Below are positions 9,901 through 21,349 of a stretch of 64,000 nt of DNA, in pieces. Every line of letters begins with the position of its first letter. The first letter of the stretch is position 1. The translations under genes and the position numbers were made by a program. The DNA lies in NCBI GenBank assembly GCA_004431415.1, contig QPMI01000626.1, positions 1 through 64,000 on the forward strand, given 5' to 3'. The notes below the pieces were generated by a model. The model was not told the DNA's origin, did not search any database, and saw nothing but the letters and a program-made list of their open reading frames with translations. Source of the stretch: Cyanophora paradoxa. Lineage: Eukaryota > Glaucocystophyceae > Cyanophorales > Cyanophoraceae.

Positions 9901-12501
9901 CCGCCCGCTCCGACTCGCCCGCCCCCGGACCCGCCGCCTCCACTGCCGCCTCCGCCGCGTGGGGCTCGGCCCTCGGCGCCCTCCTCGGCCCCGCCGGCCC
10001 CACGCCGGCCCCGCCGGCCCCTCCCTCCGGCCCCAGGGCACGCCCCTCGCAGCTCGACCCCGCCCCGTCGCCACTCACGCCGAAGCAGGCGAACGCCTAC
10101 GCGGCTGCCCCCGGCGCGGCGGAGGGAGCGGCGCGCGGCGGCCTGCGGCAGCGCCTGCGCGGGGTGCGCCCCGCCGGCCGCGCCGCGCCGCGCCGCGCCG
10201 CGCCGCTCGGCCCCCGAGGCGCCGCGCGCGCAGATCTTTGCGGGCGGGGCCGGGCGGCGCGCGCGGTTTCAGACGGCTCGGACGAGGGCGAGGCGAGGGC
10301 GAGGGGCGCGGCCGCCGCACGGTGCGCTTGCCGGCCCCGCGCGCGGCGCCGGCGCCCGAGGCGGGCCCGGCCCCTGCGGTAGTGGCGGGAGGTGGCGGAG
10401 GACGAGGAGGCGGCCGTGCTGCGCCGCCGGCGGCACCTGCCCCCGACGGGCCGCCGCCACGAGGAGGGGCCCGCCTCGTCCGCCGCGGCGGGCGCGGGCG
10501 CGGGGAGGAAGCGTGCGCGGGCCCCCCAGAACATAAACCTGCCCCGCCGGGATCTGAACCCGGCGCCGCACCGGGGCCCGGGCCCGGCGGCAGCGGGGAG
10601 AAGGCGGCGGTGGAGAAGAACGCGCTGGACGGAGTCTTCGCCGCCCTCACCCGCCGCTACTCCCTCGGTGCCCCCCGCCCCGCCCCGATCCCCCACCCCG
10701 CCCCGAAGCCTCGGAGACTAGACGAAGTTTTAGGAAACGAAACATCAAGCCCCGCCCCGCCCCGCCCCGCCCGGGCCCGACCGACCCGGCGGGCGGGGGC
10801 CCCGCAGCGTTCCTCGTTGTGGGACTCGTCTCGATCGCGAACGCCGCCTTCTGCCTGATCCAGCTCGACGCGGCGCGCCCCCGCCTTTTGCCCCCCGCCC
10901 GCTCCTCCCCGCCCCGCCCCGCCCCGCCCCGGCGCCCTGAGGCGGCCCCTCCGTGCCGCAGAGCGCGGGGGCGGTGGCGGGGGTGCACTGGGCCGGGGTG
11001 CGGCGGCACCAGGCGGGCCGCCTCGTGGGCACGGCCCTCGAGCTCTACGTCGACGACGGCGCCGTCCTCCCTAAGGCCCGCCCCGCCCCGCCCCGCCCCG
11101 CCCTAGATCCCTAGATCTCCTATAGCGACCCGCCGCCCTCCCAAGGCCCTCCCCAAGGCCCGCTTTCCCCGCCCGCCCGACCCCGGGGCCTTCGCCCGCC
11201 AGACCTAGATACCCAAGGCCCTCCCAAGGCCCGCCTTTCTTCCGGGGCTACCCCAGCCCGACCCTAGATCCTAGATCCCCGAAACACCCCCCAAGGCTGA
11301 CGGGCTGACGGGCGGGCGGGGGCGCGCAGGGCGCCCTGCTAAACGAGATGCACGGGCTGCTGGGGAACTTCACGGCCCTGCACCGCGCCCTCCGCGCCGG
11401 CGACGCGGCGCTCGGCCTCCCCGGCACCGACGGCCGCTCCCGCGACCACGACGCGCTGTACTACGGCCCGGGCGCCGCTGCCTGCGACGGGCCCGGCGGC
11501 GAGGTGTGCGGGGCGCTGGCGGGCGGGCTGGACTTCGCCGCGCACCTCTTCGCTTCGGCGGCCCGCGCCGTCCTCAACGACCACGCCGCCTTCGCCCGTG
11601 CGCCCGCCCTTCTTTCCACTTTCTTCTTTCGATCGCCGCCCCTTTTAATTGCGGTCGACGGGCGCAGCGGACGGGAGGCGGGACCCCGCGGCGGCCGCGC
11701 GGGCCGACCCGCCTGCGCCCTTCTACGACGGCGACTTCATCGCCCAGTCCGCCCCGCTCCGCCCGCCCTCCCGCCGCATTTCTGCGCCTCGAGACCGGGG
11801 GACGCCGCCGCTTCTAGAACGGAAGCACGCCTAGCTAGCGACTAGCTGCCGCGAGGGATCTAAATCCCTCGCTTCATTCCTACCGCGCGCCGAGGCCTTG
11901 ATTGCAAGCGTCTAAGCGGCCGCGGCAGGCGGAGCGGGGCCGGGGAGGGCCTGCGGCGGCTGGAGGGGTACCGGCCGGCGCTGGACGCCGGGTTCGGGCG
12001 GGCGGGGGCCCTCTTCCTCGCGGAGGCGGACCGCGTCGCCGCCCTCGTCGCCGCCGTCCAGGCCGGTCCGCGCCCCGCGCCAGCCCCGGCCAGATCTTAT
12101 TTATACGAGTCGCGCTCTCCGGCCTGACCGACGCCGGCGCACGTGCCCCGCCGGCCGGCAGCCTTCTTTGTGGTTGGGGTGCGCCGGCTCGCCCGCTGAG
12201 GCCCCGCCAAGCGGCCCCCTGCCCGCCCGCTGAGGCCCCGCGCAGACGCTCTTCCTGTTCTTCCTCTACGTCGGCATGTTCCGGGGCATGATCGCCCGCC
12301 TCGGCGACGGTCCGCCCCGCCCGCTCCGCTCCGCCCCGTCCGCTCCGCCCGCTCCGCGTCGCCGACGGGGCGCGGCTCGGGACGGGCGGGGCGGGCGCAG
12401 AGTCGAGCCGGGCGAGCCAGTTCCTGGAGACGATCCCGGGGACCTGCCGCGCCCAGCTGCCCCAGTTCTTCGGCGCCGACGACCCCGCCGCCGCTCCCTA
12501 G
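3618..12501 (+). CDS. TmcB-like multi-pass membrane protein
   Basis: Large gene of more than 20 exons, from ATG 3618 (MARDEEQEKERQ) to TAG 12499-12501. The N-terminal half has hydrophobic exons (about 4261-4370, 4440-4690, 4790-4940). These are followed by the half-TPR-like repeats typical of Tiny macrocysts B (TmcB) proteins: LGLRHPNFADSPF at about 5565, VYKRVA then KAQEGYERMLRKFPSS near 6330-6495, and LYLRDVVNDVESAAYHF near 6600. Then come a basic linker (about 7260-7400), a membrane segment (about 7545-7620), a soluble block (about 7800-8500), another membrane segment (8645-8740), a long Ala/Pro-rich cytoplasmic-type insert (about 8930-10660), and the family's C-terminal block: LHRALRAGDAALGLPG at about 11380, then a final TM LFLFFLYVGMF near 12250. 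Introns are 60-400 nt and C-rich. The N-terminal exon set between 3690 and 4260 is not fully resolved. TmcB-like proteins are common in flagellated protists; the substrate or role is unknown. Confidence 0.85.
6199..6234 (+). repeat. 36-bp intronic hairpin repeat, copy 1
   Basis: Contains the perfect inverted repeat GCGAGGGAT-ctaa-ATCCCTCGC followed by ttcattcctacc. An identical copy lies at 11849-11884 in another intron of the same gene. Flanking sequence is unrelated beyond these 36 bases. Confidence 0.9.
6905..6940. repeat. Poly-C tract in an intron
   Basis: A run of about 31 C residues inside a roughly 290-nt intron of the TmcB-like gene. Similar homopolymers occur at about 4973-5015 and 35273-35299 (C, in plus-strand genes) and at about 13512-13530 and 62830-62857 (G, in minus-strand genes). 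In each case the run is C on the coding strand. Confidence 0.85.
11849..11884 (+). repeat. 36-bp intronic hairpin repeat, copy 2
   Basis: Identical to 6199-6234, in the intron upstream of the exon beginning near 11915 of the TmcB-like gene. It has a 9-bp stem and 4-nt loop plus a fixed 3' tail. It could be a remnant of a mobile intron element or a structured RNA signal. Confidence 0.9.
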
Positions 12502-12944
12502 CGCGCACAGCTGCAGCGCCCCTCGGGGCCCTCAGCCAAGGTCGCGGCATAATCAATATTCCTCATCTAACTACCGAGCTACCACGCTAGTACCAGCTAT
12601 AAGATACTAGCACCCATCCTCAGCCTTCGCCATTGCCTCGGGGCCTAGTGACATCACCAGACTCAGCCGGAAATCAGGAAATGCACATGATTTTAAGACG
12701 GGCTGGGCCCTCCTCCGACTGAACGAAAATACGCCTCTGTTCAGGACAGGGCAAGGATACAAATTTACATTTCTGCCTGCTGGATAGGGGTACAGGAATA
12801 CAGCCCCGATACAGGGTAGAGCTAGGAGGACATATTGGACCTAGTTTGCCGTCTGCCGGCTGCTCTGTGTCTCCGACTAGGCGCCGCCAAGACGTGAGAA
12901 GAGGACCGGCAATCGGACCCCGTTGAACGGCGACGGGAAACGGG
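12502..12944. other. Convergent intergenic spacer
   Basis: Between the stop codons of two converging genes. The first 40 bases are GC-rich; the rest is AT-richer and holds no plausible exon. Poly(A) sites of both genes should lie here, but I see no motif I can name with confidence. Confidence 0.6.
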
Positions 12945-15743
12945 CTACGAGAGGGCCGAGAAGAGCGCGAAAGCCGCGAGGGCTCCGAAGCCCGCCGCGC
13001 AGGTCACGAGCGAAGCAGCGCCCGGCGGGAAAGACGTGTCCCTCGGCGCGGCCACCGTGGGCCGGGGCCGCTTGGCGGGGCCCCCCGGCTGCGCCCCCCG
13101 CCCGCGCTTCCTCGAGGGGGCGACGGTCCCAGGGACCGGGGGGCCTGGCTGCTCGGCGGGGCCGCGGGCGGCGGCCTTCTCCTCGAGGGCGGCGCGGGCG
13201 GCGGCGAGCACGGCCCGCGGGCCGGCCGCCGGGTCGACGCCCACGAGGCCGGCCACCGCGCGCAGCTCGTCCGCGCAGACCTGCGGGGCGCGAGGGGGTC
13301 GTTACACTCAACGGTGTGGCGCGCTTGGGGCAGGCATGCCGCGCACGTCTTGCGGGCGGGGGAGGCTGGAGGCTGGGGCGCCTCCGTCGAGGTGGCCTGC
13401 GGGGCGTTTAGCACGGCGGGCGGAGTGGGGGACGTAGAGAGGGGTAGGGGGCAGGCGGGAGGAAGGGGGGGGAAGAGAGGGGTGGGGGGGAGGGAGGGAG
13501 GGAGCCGGGTTGGGGGGGGGGGGGGGGGGGGCTGGGAAGGCGAGAGGAAGGGGGGAGGGGGAGGGAGAAAGGGGCAGAGGGGAGAAGGGGGGGGGGGAGC
13601 GGAACGAGGGAGGGGCGGAGTGGGGGGGGGGTGAGGGGTAAGGGGAAGGGGAGGAACTCGTGGAGGGGGGTGGGGGAGGGAGGGGGGGGGGGACGAGGGG
13701 AGGGGGCGGACGCGCACCCTCGCTTCTGCGAGGAGCCGGTAGACGCTCTCGTTCTCCTCCTGCAGGGGCGGACGGGGCGTCGGGCGCGGCCCACCCGTCC
13801 GCGACCGCCGGCCGCCGGCGGAGCGCGCGGGGCGCACCTGCAGCCTTGCGGCGCTGGCCCGCGCCCGCTCGAGCTCCTCCTGCAGACCCGCCGCGCGCCG
13901 CGCCGACGTCAACGGCCCGGCCCCCGCCCCCGAGCCGGATGGAGGCCCGTAGCCAGCGAGGCTGAGGTACTCCCGGGCCGCCGTCGCCAGCTCCTCGTAG
14001 TCCGGCTCGCGTGCGCTGTAGTCCCGCTGCGCGGGGAGGCCGGCGCTCGAGCTCAGCGCTGCGCCGGGCTGGCACGGGGAGGGCAACAACGCCGGGCCGC
14101 GCACCAAAGGCCTGGGGGCGGGCACGTCGAAGACGTCACTGGCCGTCACGGAGATCCAGCCCGAGCTCGCTTCCGTCCTGTACACGCGGAGGCTCGGCCG
14201 GGCGGCCTCCACGGACGCTGAAAGGCCGGCGGCGTCCGAAGGCAGGTTCGAGTCCCGCCCGGCGCCGTTCTTCTTCTTCGGGAGCTTGACGCTCAGCTCG
14301 AGGCGGTCGAAGCGGCGGGCGGCCGCGAGGCCCTCGGTCACGGCGCTCAGCGCGGCGGCGCCGCCGTCGGGGGCCTTGGAGAGCTGGGGCGAGGATCAGC
14401 CGGCGGCAGGAAGCGGCGCAGAGCTTCGGACAGGAGAGGAGCGCACGTTCAGACGGAGGTCGAGGTTGCGCAGCTTCTCCAGGGCGCCCAGGCCCGCGAG
14501 CGAGCCGCCGGAGGCGTGGTCGACCTGCCGAGACGGGAGTCAAAGCGCGAGGCGGGGGCCGCGAGCGGGAGGCCGAGGCGCGCCAGCATTACGAGCTCCT
14601 CGAGGTTGGGGCAGCGGAGGATGGGGGCGACGAGGCCGGGCCCGGCCAGCTCGTTGTCCGGCAGGCTCACACCCCGGACGCTCTCCGGCCTCAGGGCCTC
14701 CAGGGCCCCCTCCAGGCCGTCCGTCGAGAGGACGGTGACTCGCACGTCCGTCAGCGGGAGCCCCGACAGCGCCCGCAGCGTCGCCCCGTCGCGCACGCTG
14801 CAGCTGATCTTCTCCACGCGCGGCCAGACCTCGGCCAGCATCAACTGCGGCAAAGAACAACGGAGGTCATGATAGAGCAACGCGGTGCGCTCGGCTCTGA
14901 GCAGCGCGGGCGAACCGCCTGGTCGACGTAGAGACCGTCACCGGAGTTGCTAACGTTGAGCTCGCGCAGGCGCGGGAGACACCCCGGGACAGTTGCAGCC
15001 GCGTCGAGAAAAGTCCGAAATAAGCTGTCGTCGACTTCGCTGCCAAAGTGAAGTGAAGAGAGGGAGGCCGGGGGGAGCGCTGCTAGGAAGGCGCTGGCTG
15101 CTGTCTCCAGAGAATGCGGCGCGGCGATCCCTAGCGCGCGCTGATCCTCGAGGCTGGGCCACTGGCGCCAGCTCCCTGCTTCTGCGAAGCCGAGTTGCTC
15201 CAGCGGCTGCTGCGCCGTTGAGAGGGCCTCCAGCAACCCTGAAATCGATATCAAAAGGGAAAATGGATTGCGAAACGCAGCCGAGAGCTGACCTGTAATT
15301 GCAACGAAGACACCCGTTGCCGAACTCACGAGATCGGCCGCTATGTCCCACTTGAAGCTCCACGCGAACCCGACGACGAGACGTCTGCAGCCGGCCAGCT
15401 CCTTGCTGCGAACGCGTGCTGTAAACCGATCCAGCTGCGCTCTGTGCTCCTCAAAGCACTCCAGCGCTTCGTCGGAGTCGCTGGAAAGCAGGAGATAGTC
15501 AAGGTCGAGCGGCAGCTGCAACCGCAGGTCCTTGAAATGCACGCTCGACGCGAGCTGCCGAAAGCGCCGATCTACTGAACGGAGCTGATTCTTTTCGTAC
15601 GCTTCTCCTGCGTCCAGCTCGCTGAAGATTCGCAGCACGAGCTCGTCCGGCAACCGCGCGAAGTGATTGACCCCGTTCGCGCTCTCATCGCTGCCTCCGA
15701 CATCGCCGCGACGACGGCGTGTGCCGGCCATCGTGCAAAACAA
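12945..15743 (-). CDS. F-box/LRR protein with C-terminal membrane anchor
   Basis: The first exon (15743 to about 14930; an alternative ATG is at 15731) carries an F-box near the N-terminus: LPDELVLRIFSEL, then LRSVDRRFRQLAS. Leucine-rich-repeat-like segments follow, e.g. LRELNVSNS, VRGVSLPDNELAG and NLEELVML, then LGALEKLRNLDLRLN. The middle exon (about 14393-13900) is less repetitive and carries a predicted helix (EYLSLAGY, LQEELERARASAARLQ). The last exon ends in a Pro/Arg-rich linker and a hydrophobic tail (LVTCAAGFGALAAFALF) just before the TAG at 12945, typical of a tail-anchored protein. F-box proteins are substrate adaptors of SCF ubiquitin ligases. Two introns look like GC-AG (around 14930 and 14604). 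The intron around 13440-13725 is a nearly pure G/A strand on plus, i.e. C/T in the transcript. Confidence 0.8.
13435..13725 (-). repeat. Low-complexity pyrimidine-rich intron
   Basis: About 290 nt of G/GA-rich sequence on the plus strand (C/CT-rich in the transcript) inside the F-box gene. It includes a run of about 19 G at 13512-13530. It is strongly G-quadruplex-prone on the non-coding strand. Confidence 0.8.
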
Positions 15744-16177
15744 TACTATAGCTAGCTATAGTGCGTCCGGATCCTGTCCCGCGCAATGTGGTCAAACCTG
15801 TACCCGGCCGGGAACAACTGGCCCTGTACCCTGAAGGGGCGCTTGCAATTGCAGCGCTATCATATGCATCGGATTTGAAAAGACGCAGCGCAGCCTGGCA
15901 GGCCCTAAGGATCCGGAGCAGCCGGGGCGCGCGCCCGAGAAAAGGCGCCGGCGGCGCGGATGACACCGGGTGAGATAACGGGCTGCACATGAGCTCGCTG
16001 CGCCACGCCGCGCCTAGCAAACGCAAATAGCTCCATGCCCCGGAGCGGCCTGAGGCGGGGCCACGCTGGGCCACGCCGCTGGAGCCCGGCGCGTGGCGGA
16101 AGATCTCGCCGAGGGCCGGGGGCGCGGGCCGGGAGCGCGGGGGAGCGGGGCGCGGGGGCTGAGAGGGGCGGGGGGGC
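15744..16177. other. Spacer between two minus-strand genes
   Basis: Holds a CTATAGCTAGCTATAG palindrome near 15747-15762, just upstream of the F-box gene start, which could be a promoter element. Nothing else recognisable. Confidence 0.4.
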
Positions 16178-17953
16178 CTAGGCGGGGGGCGGGGCGAGGT
16201 GGCGGAGGAGGCGCTCGGCGGCAGCGAGGCCCGAGAGGGCGGCGCCCTCGACGCGGGCGCTGTGGCAGTAGTCCCCAGCCGCCGCCACCCGCGCCACAGC
16301 GTCGAACAGGCACTGCGCCGTCCCCGTCAGGCGCGCCTCGAGCGGGGCTGGCGGGGCGGGGCGGGGCGGGGCGGGCGCGCCGCCTCGTCCTTGGCGAGCT
16401 CGAGGCAGCGGAGGGGAAAGGCCGCGCCCCAGCGGTGCGCCGCCGCCGCTGCCGGCTCCGGCACCTGCCGCCGGCACCCCGCCGCCTCAGAGGGGGGCCG
16501 GCGGGGGGCGGGAGGAAGACAAAGCGGGCGCCTGAACGCCGAAGGAGGCGGCGACGCGGCGGAGGGCCTCGAGCAGCGGCGCCACCATCGCATCCTGTCC
16601 ACGCGCGCGGAAGTCAGGCGGGGGCGGGGCGGGGGCGGGGCGGGGCGGACCTTGGCGGCGCCCATGTTCTCCTTCGCGAAGGCGGCTGTGGACTGCAGGA
16701 CCCACGTCTCCCGCCCCGCCGCCCGCCCCGGCTGCCCCCGCGCCCCCGCGACTCAGAGCCGCGCAAGGCCAAGGCGGGGCGGGGCGGGGCGCCTTGGAGG
16801 AGTCGCGGGCGAGCCAGGAGGCGACGGGGTCGCCCTCGACGACGGCCCCGTCGAAGGGCAGCGCCAGCGCGCCCTCGAACGCCGCCATCAGAACCTGCCG
16901 CACCGCCCCGCCCCGCCCCGCGCCCGTCAGCTGCAAGCAGGGCGGGTCGGGGCGAGGCGGGGGCGGGGACGGGCGGGTGGTGCGCGCCCAGCTCGCGGAC
17001 TGCTCGCTGGCCTGTCCCTCGAGCCTTGCCGCCAGGTCCGTGACCCCGCTCTCCGCCAGCAACCTGCGCCCCGGCCGCCCGTCGCGCCCGAGGCGGCGCC
17101 GGGCGGCCGGGCCGGCCGGGCCGGGGCGGGGCCGGCGAAAGCGCACCGGCGGGCGGCCCCGACGTGCACGGCGACAACGACCGCGTCGAAGCCGGCGACT
17201 GTGACGGGCTCCGCGGGGGCCCCGCCGGTGGCGGCGGGCGCCTGCGGGGCGCACACGAGGGACCAGCCGGCGCCCTCCCGCGCCATCCGTTCCACCCGCA
17301 TCCCCGTCCGCACCTGCGCACACGCGCGCGAACGCTCAACCTTCGGCCTCACACAAAGCTACGCCGCGCGCCCGGCCTGGCCGCGGGCCGCACCTCTAGG
17401 CCCTCGGCCAGGGCCTTGGAGATGGCGCTCATGCCCGGCCGCCCCACGAGCCGCTCCTTCGGCGCTGACGCCTCGTACGCGCCCTTCCCCTCTGCGCGGA
17501 GGCCGCGTCTACGCCCGCGCCGCTCCATGCCGCGCGCCGCGCCGCCCGGCCGCACCCTCGACGCGGGCCGTGCCGACGCGGCCCTTCCACTCGTCCACCA
17601 CGCCGGCGGCCTTCCAGCCCTCGACCAGCGCCGCGAAGCGTGGATCCGATGCGCTGAAGTGCTGTGCGCCTGCCGAGCGCCCGCGATCAGCCCGGCTAGG
17701 CCGCCGCGAGGCGCGTGCGAGGCGCGTGCACCGTGGTCCCATGTGAGGCCGCCGTCCCCGCTGCGCGAGCGCGTCGATCGGCGCCTCTGCAGGCGCGCAG
17801 AGTGCGTCGGGGAGCTCACCGGCGCGTCGATATGCGGCCGCCGACAGCGCGGCCCATGTCGAACACGACGGGGTGCAGTCCGCGATCCTTCAGAGTGCGG
17901 GCGCACACGAGGCCCGCGACGCCGCCGCCGACCACCGCCACTTTATGCGTCAT
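16178..17953 (-). CDS. Renalase-like FAD/NAD(P)-dependent oxidoreductase
   Basis: ATG at 17953 opens directly into a dinucleotide-binding fold: VAVVGGGVAGLVCARTL, then an acidic strand end (VVFDMGR) and GGRISTR. Later exons match renalase-type oxidoreductases in order: GLTWDHGA and HFSASDPRFAALVEGW with VVDEWKGRV (about 17740-17590), RPGMSAISKALAEGL (about 17440-17395), FDAVVVAVH (about 17195), ALALPFDGAVVEGDP and ASWLARDSSKAPR (about 16870-16790), ETWVLQSTAAFAKENMG, AHRWGAAFPL, and the C-terminal FAD-contact block RVEGAALSGLAAAERLL. The stop is at 16178. About nine short exons with C-rich introns, at least one with a GC donor (near 17735). Known relatives oxidise isomeric dihydronicotinamides; which substrate applies here cannot be told. 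No signal peptide is visible. Confidence 0.85.
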
Positions 17954-18241
17954 CTGTAGCTAGATCTGGCGCTGACCCGGCCCGAAGTGACGGCGAAGTC
18001 GCGTGCGGGGGTATCGATCCGATTGAGGGGTATCGCAGCCGTCACTCAGGGGTACATGCTTCAATATGATCAGGGGTATCGGCGCTGTAAGTCTAGATCT
18101 ATGCCGCATGCAGTAGCTATAGCCAGGAATTTCGCCTGTTGCGGGCGCCGTCCGCAGTTACATGGCAGTTACATCGATATATAGTGAGTTGGTTACATAG
18201 CCGGCCCAGCGCAATTGCAACCAGCTGCAGTGATCACCGGA
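17954..18241. other. Spacer with repeated AGGGGTAT/AGGGGTAC motif
   Basis: Between the renalase-like start and the MFS stop. GGGGTAT or GGGGTAC occurs four times between about 18007 and 18078, spaced 20-30 bp apart. It may be promoter sequence of the renalase-like gene. Confidence 0.5.
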
Positions 18242-21139
18242 TCAGTGGCTCGCAAGCGGCGGCGCAGCAGAGCCGGTGGCAGCCGGCGCCTCGCGGTCGA
18301 CGGCTCCGTCGGGCTCGGCCGCGGGGCCCGCCGCGCGGCCCTTGCCGTCCTCCCGCGCCTCCCCCCCCTCCTCCTCCGGCCCGTCCTCCGCCCACGTCTT
18401 CCGCGGCCGGTCGATGCTGCGCCCCGCAACCACCCCGTCGTCGGCGCGGGAAGCCTGTACACCCTGGCGCGGGGCGGTCGGCACCTGTCGGGGAGCCTGT
18501 ACCCCAGGAAGAAGGCGGCGCCGCCCACGACGCCGAGCCCCGCGAAGACGAGGTGGGCGTCCAGGGGGAAGGGCAGCCCTGCGGTGGTACAGGATCATCT
18601 ACGGGGCGAAAAGAGAAGGCGGGTGGGACGACGGGGTACCGGCGGAGAGGGACCAGGCGAAGACAGTGCTACCCACGGCGGGGCCTGCGCATGCGCCGGG
18701 CGGCCTAGTCAGCGGGCGCCGCGTCTGCCCCGCGGGCGCGCGCTCGATGGGCACCGAAGGCGCGGACGAGGGAGGCGAGGGACTGCCCGAGGCCGTTCAC
18801 CGCCCCCAGGTGGGACGCCGGGGCACTGTTGTTCACCTGAGCGCGCCCCGCTCAGATCCGACGCCGTCCTGGCCCCTGGGCGGGGCCCCCTTGCGGGCGG
18901 GGCCGGCAGGCACCATGAGGATGGCGGCCGTGAAGGCCGTCTGGGGCGGGAGCCGTCAGTCTGGGGCGGGGGCGGGGGCGGAGGCCAGCAGGGAGACGCA
19001 CGGAGCCGCAGGCGGCGCGGATGCTCATGGCGAACATGCCGCCGGCGATGAGGAGCGCCTTGGGGGCCCCCGCCAGCGCCAGCCGCCCCAGCTGCCCGAT
19101 CGCCTTGTTGGGCCGGTGCAGGGCGGGCGGGGCCGGAGGGCGCACGTCGGGGAGGAAGCAGAGGGGGAGGCAGGCGACGAAGCCCACGAGCAGCGTCCGC
19201 TTCAGCCGCAGCCGCTTCGCCTGCGCCCGCCCGCCCGCCCGCCCGCCCGCCCCGGCGCCTCAGGCGCGGCCAAGGCGCGGGGCGGGGCGGGGCGGGGCGG
19301 GGCGGACGACGGTGGGGAAGACGAGCATCTGGTAGCAGGCGAGGACGGCCCCGCCGGCGCTCTGGCACGCCCCGATCTCCGACGACGAGAAGCCGACCTG
19401 CATGCGCCCAGCGCGTCGGGCGGGGGCGGGGAGGCGGCGCGGGCGCGGCCCGCGGGGCGCACGCCGTGCTTCTCGGGGGGGTTCACGGCCCAGATCGGAA
19501 AAAGCTGCGGGGCCGGGACGTCGGCGGGGCCGAACGGGCCCGCGGCGACGCCCCGCTCGGCACAGACCTCGTCGTAGATGATGTACACGAGGGCGCAGAG
19601 GCCGTAGATCGCGGTAGCCCCCATCGTCTGGCGAGCGGTTGGGAGGGGGTACGGGATCTGGGGGCGATGGGGGTACCTTTTTATCCCGGAAGATGATCCC
19701 GGTGCCGACGTCCTGCGGCGGGGGGGTTGAGAGGGGCGGGCGGGCGGCGCGCGGGCGCGGGCGGCTCGCCTCGCCAGGAGTGGAGGCGACCGCGGGGACG
19801 CGCGACCGATCCTGGCGGCCGGTCGGTCCCGGCGCGGGTGGGAGCGCGGCCGCGGCGTACCCCGGTGGCAGCGGAGGGCCGTACCCCCTCCTCGACGTCC
19901 TCCTCCTCCGGTACGGGGGTGTACCCCACGCCGGCCTTCCGCTCGGCGGGCGCCCAGCGCACGCGGAGGGGTACGCGCCGCGCCGCGTCGTCCTCGCCGG
20001 CGGAGTACCCCTCCCCGCCGCCCTCGCCGCCCGAGCCGCCGGACCCTTCCTCCGAAGAAGGGCCGACGGGGAGCAGCTGCGCGCCGCTCTCCGTGCGGGG
20101 TACGCGCGCTCGGCGGAACGAGGACCGGAGGGGTACGGCGACCGGCCGCGGGGACCCGGCGGGGCGCGGGGCCCCTGCGCCGGCGGGCCGCACGTGGCGG
20201 CGGGAGCGGGGGGGGAGCGTCTCCGTCAGGGCGAAGATGCCGACGACGAACGCAATCAGCAGCGGCAGCGTGCTGATCATCGTCTGCGGGGCGCGACGCG
20301 TCGGCATGCGCCCGCGCGGGCCGGGCGGGGCGGGCCGGGGCGGGCCGGGGCGGGGCGCGGGGCCGCACGGGCAGGAGGTACGGGAACCGGTCGAAGAGTG
20401 TACCCTGGAAGACAGAAGGGAACTTGTGCGCGGGGCGGCACAGGAACCCCCCGATGGCCGGCCCGATCACGCTGCGCGCCGCGGTCGGGTGGTCGGAGGG
20501 GGTGAGGGTGGGATCCCACCGGGGTACGGCGCACTTTCCCAGGCCGTAGTTGAGGGAGATGAGGGAGAAGGCGCGGGCCTGGTTGGTCTTGTCCGTGATC
20601 TCGCCCAGGTACGTCTTGACGACCCCGAGGTTGCCGTTCAGGGCGCCGGCGAGGGAGCGCGAGACCATCGCCCACGCGTAGCTCTTGCTGAAGCCGAACG
20701 CGTTGATGCACAGGAACGTGCCGACCGTCCCCGAGAGAAGGACGGGCCGCCGCCCGACGCGGTCGCTCAGCGCGCCCCACGCGAAGCTGCTGCAGAACTG
20801 CGCGAGCGCGAAGGCTCCGATGAGGTAGCCCGCGTAGTAGCCTGCGCGGCGCTGAGGGCGAGGCGCGCCAGGGGACGAGCAGCGCGCGCACCGATGTCGC
20901 GCGGGTCGTGCGCCAGCTTGAACTCTTCGGTGATCATGAATGGCACCATGGGGAGGATGGACGCCAAGGCGAGCGCCTCAGCGGTCTGAATCATGCACAG
21001 GACGAACACCTTGAGCTGCGAGAGACGTCGCGCGTGAGTGCAGCTGCCCACGGCGGGAGCTCCGATTGAGCACCTTGGGCAGCGGCGTCTCCCGCACGGG
21101 GGCAGCGCTGCTCCCACCGCCGCTGCTCGCCGGCGCCAT
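18242..21139 (-). CDS. Major facilitator superfamily transporter (ZIFL/drug-H+ antiporter type)
   Basis: ATG at 21139 (MAPASSGGGSS...TPLPK) leads into TM1 (QLKVFVLCMIQTAEALAL, about 21025-20970). The MFS signature loop between TM2 and TM3 is clear (WGALSDRVGRRPVLLSG), followed by SYAWAMVSRSLAGALNGNLG and VVKTYLGEITDKTNQARAF, and VIGPAIGGFLC. A hydrophilic, Gly/Glu-rich central loop of about 130 residues (about 20230-19690) separates the two halves. Second-half landmarks are ATAIYGLCALVYIIYDE, FSSSEIGACQSAGGAVLACY, KRLLRR-like basic turns, NSAPASHLGAVNGLGQSLAS and HLVFAGLGVVGGAAFFLGY. A charged C-tail ends at 18242. The family exports metal chelators, organic acids or drugs by proton antiport at plasma or vacuolar membranes. 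The central loop is unusually dense in GTACCCC/GGGGTAC. Confidence 0.85.
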
Positions 21140-21349
21140 CTGCCTGGTCGCGCGTAACTGCTATCGCCTGGCCGCTCGGGCGCCGTCGAAGCGGTCGGCC
21201 GGCGCCGCGGAGCTCGACGGGACCCGCGCGACCCTGTGGCGCCGGCCTGGCGTTCCGCAAACTACTCGTGAATTCCGCGCGGGCGCCAAGAAGCTGAATC
21301 CACGGTCAGGGGTACTGGTCGAATTGGAGCTCGCTGGGCCACCTGCAGA

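Noticed and set aside
10545-10575. tRNA T-arm-like CCGGG-TTCAGAT-CCCGG on the minus strand
   Set aside because: Loop position 58 is not A and no D-arm or acceptor stem is found; it lies in coding-like sequence.
14236-14262. GGTTCGAGTCCCGCC resembling a tRNA T-arm
   Set aside because: Sits within a coding exon of the F-box gene and lacks the other tRNA arms; same for GGTTCGAGTCCC near 40798 in the USP exon.
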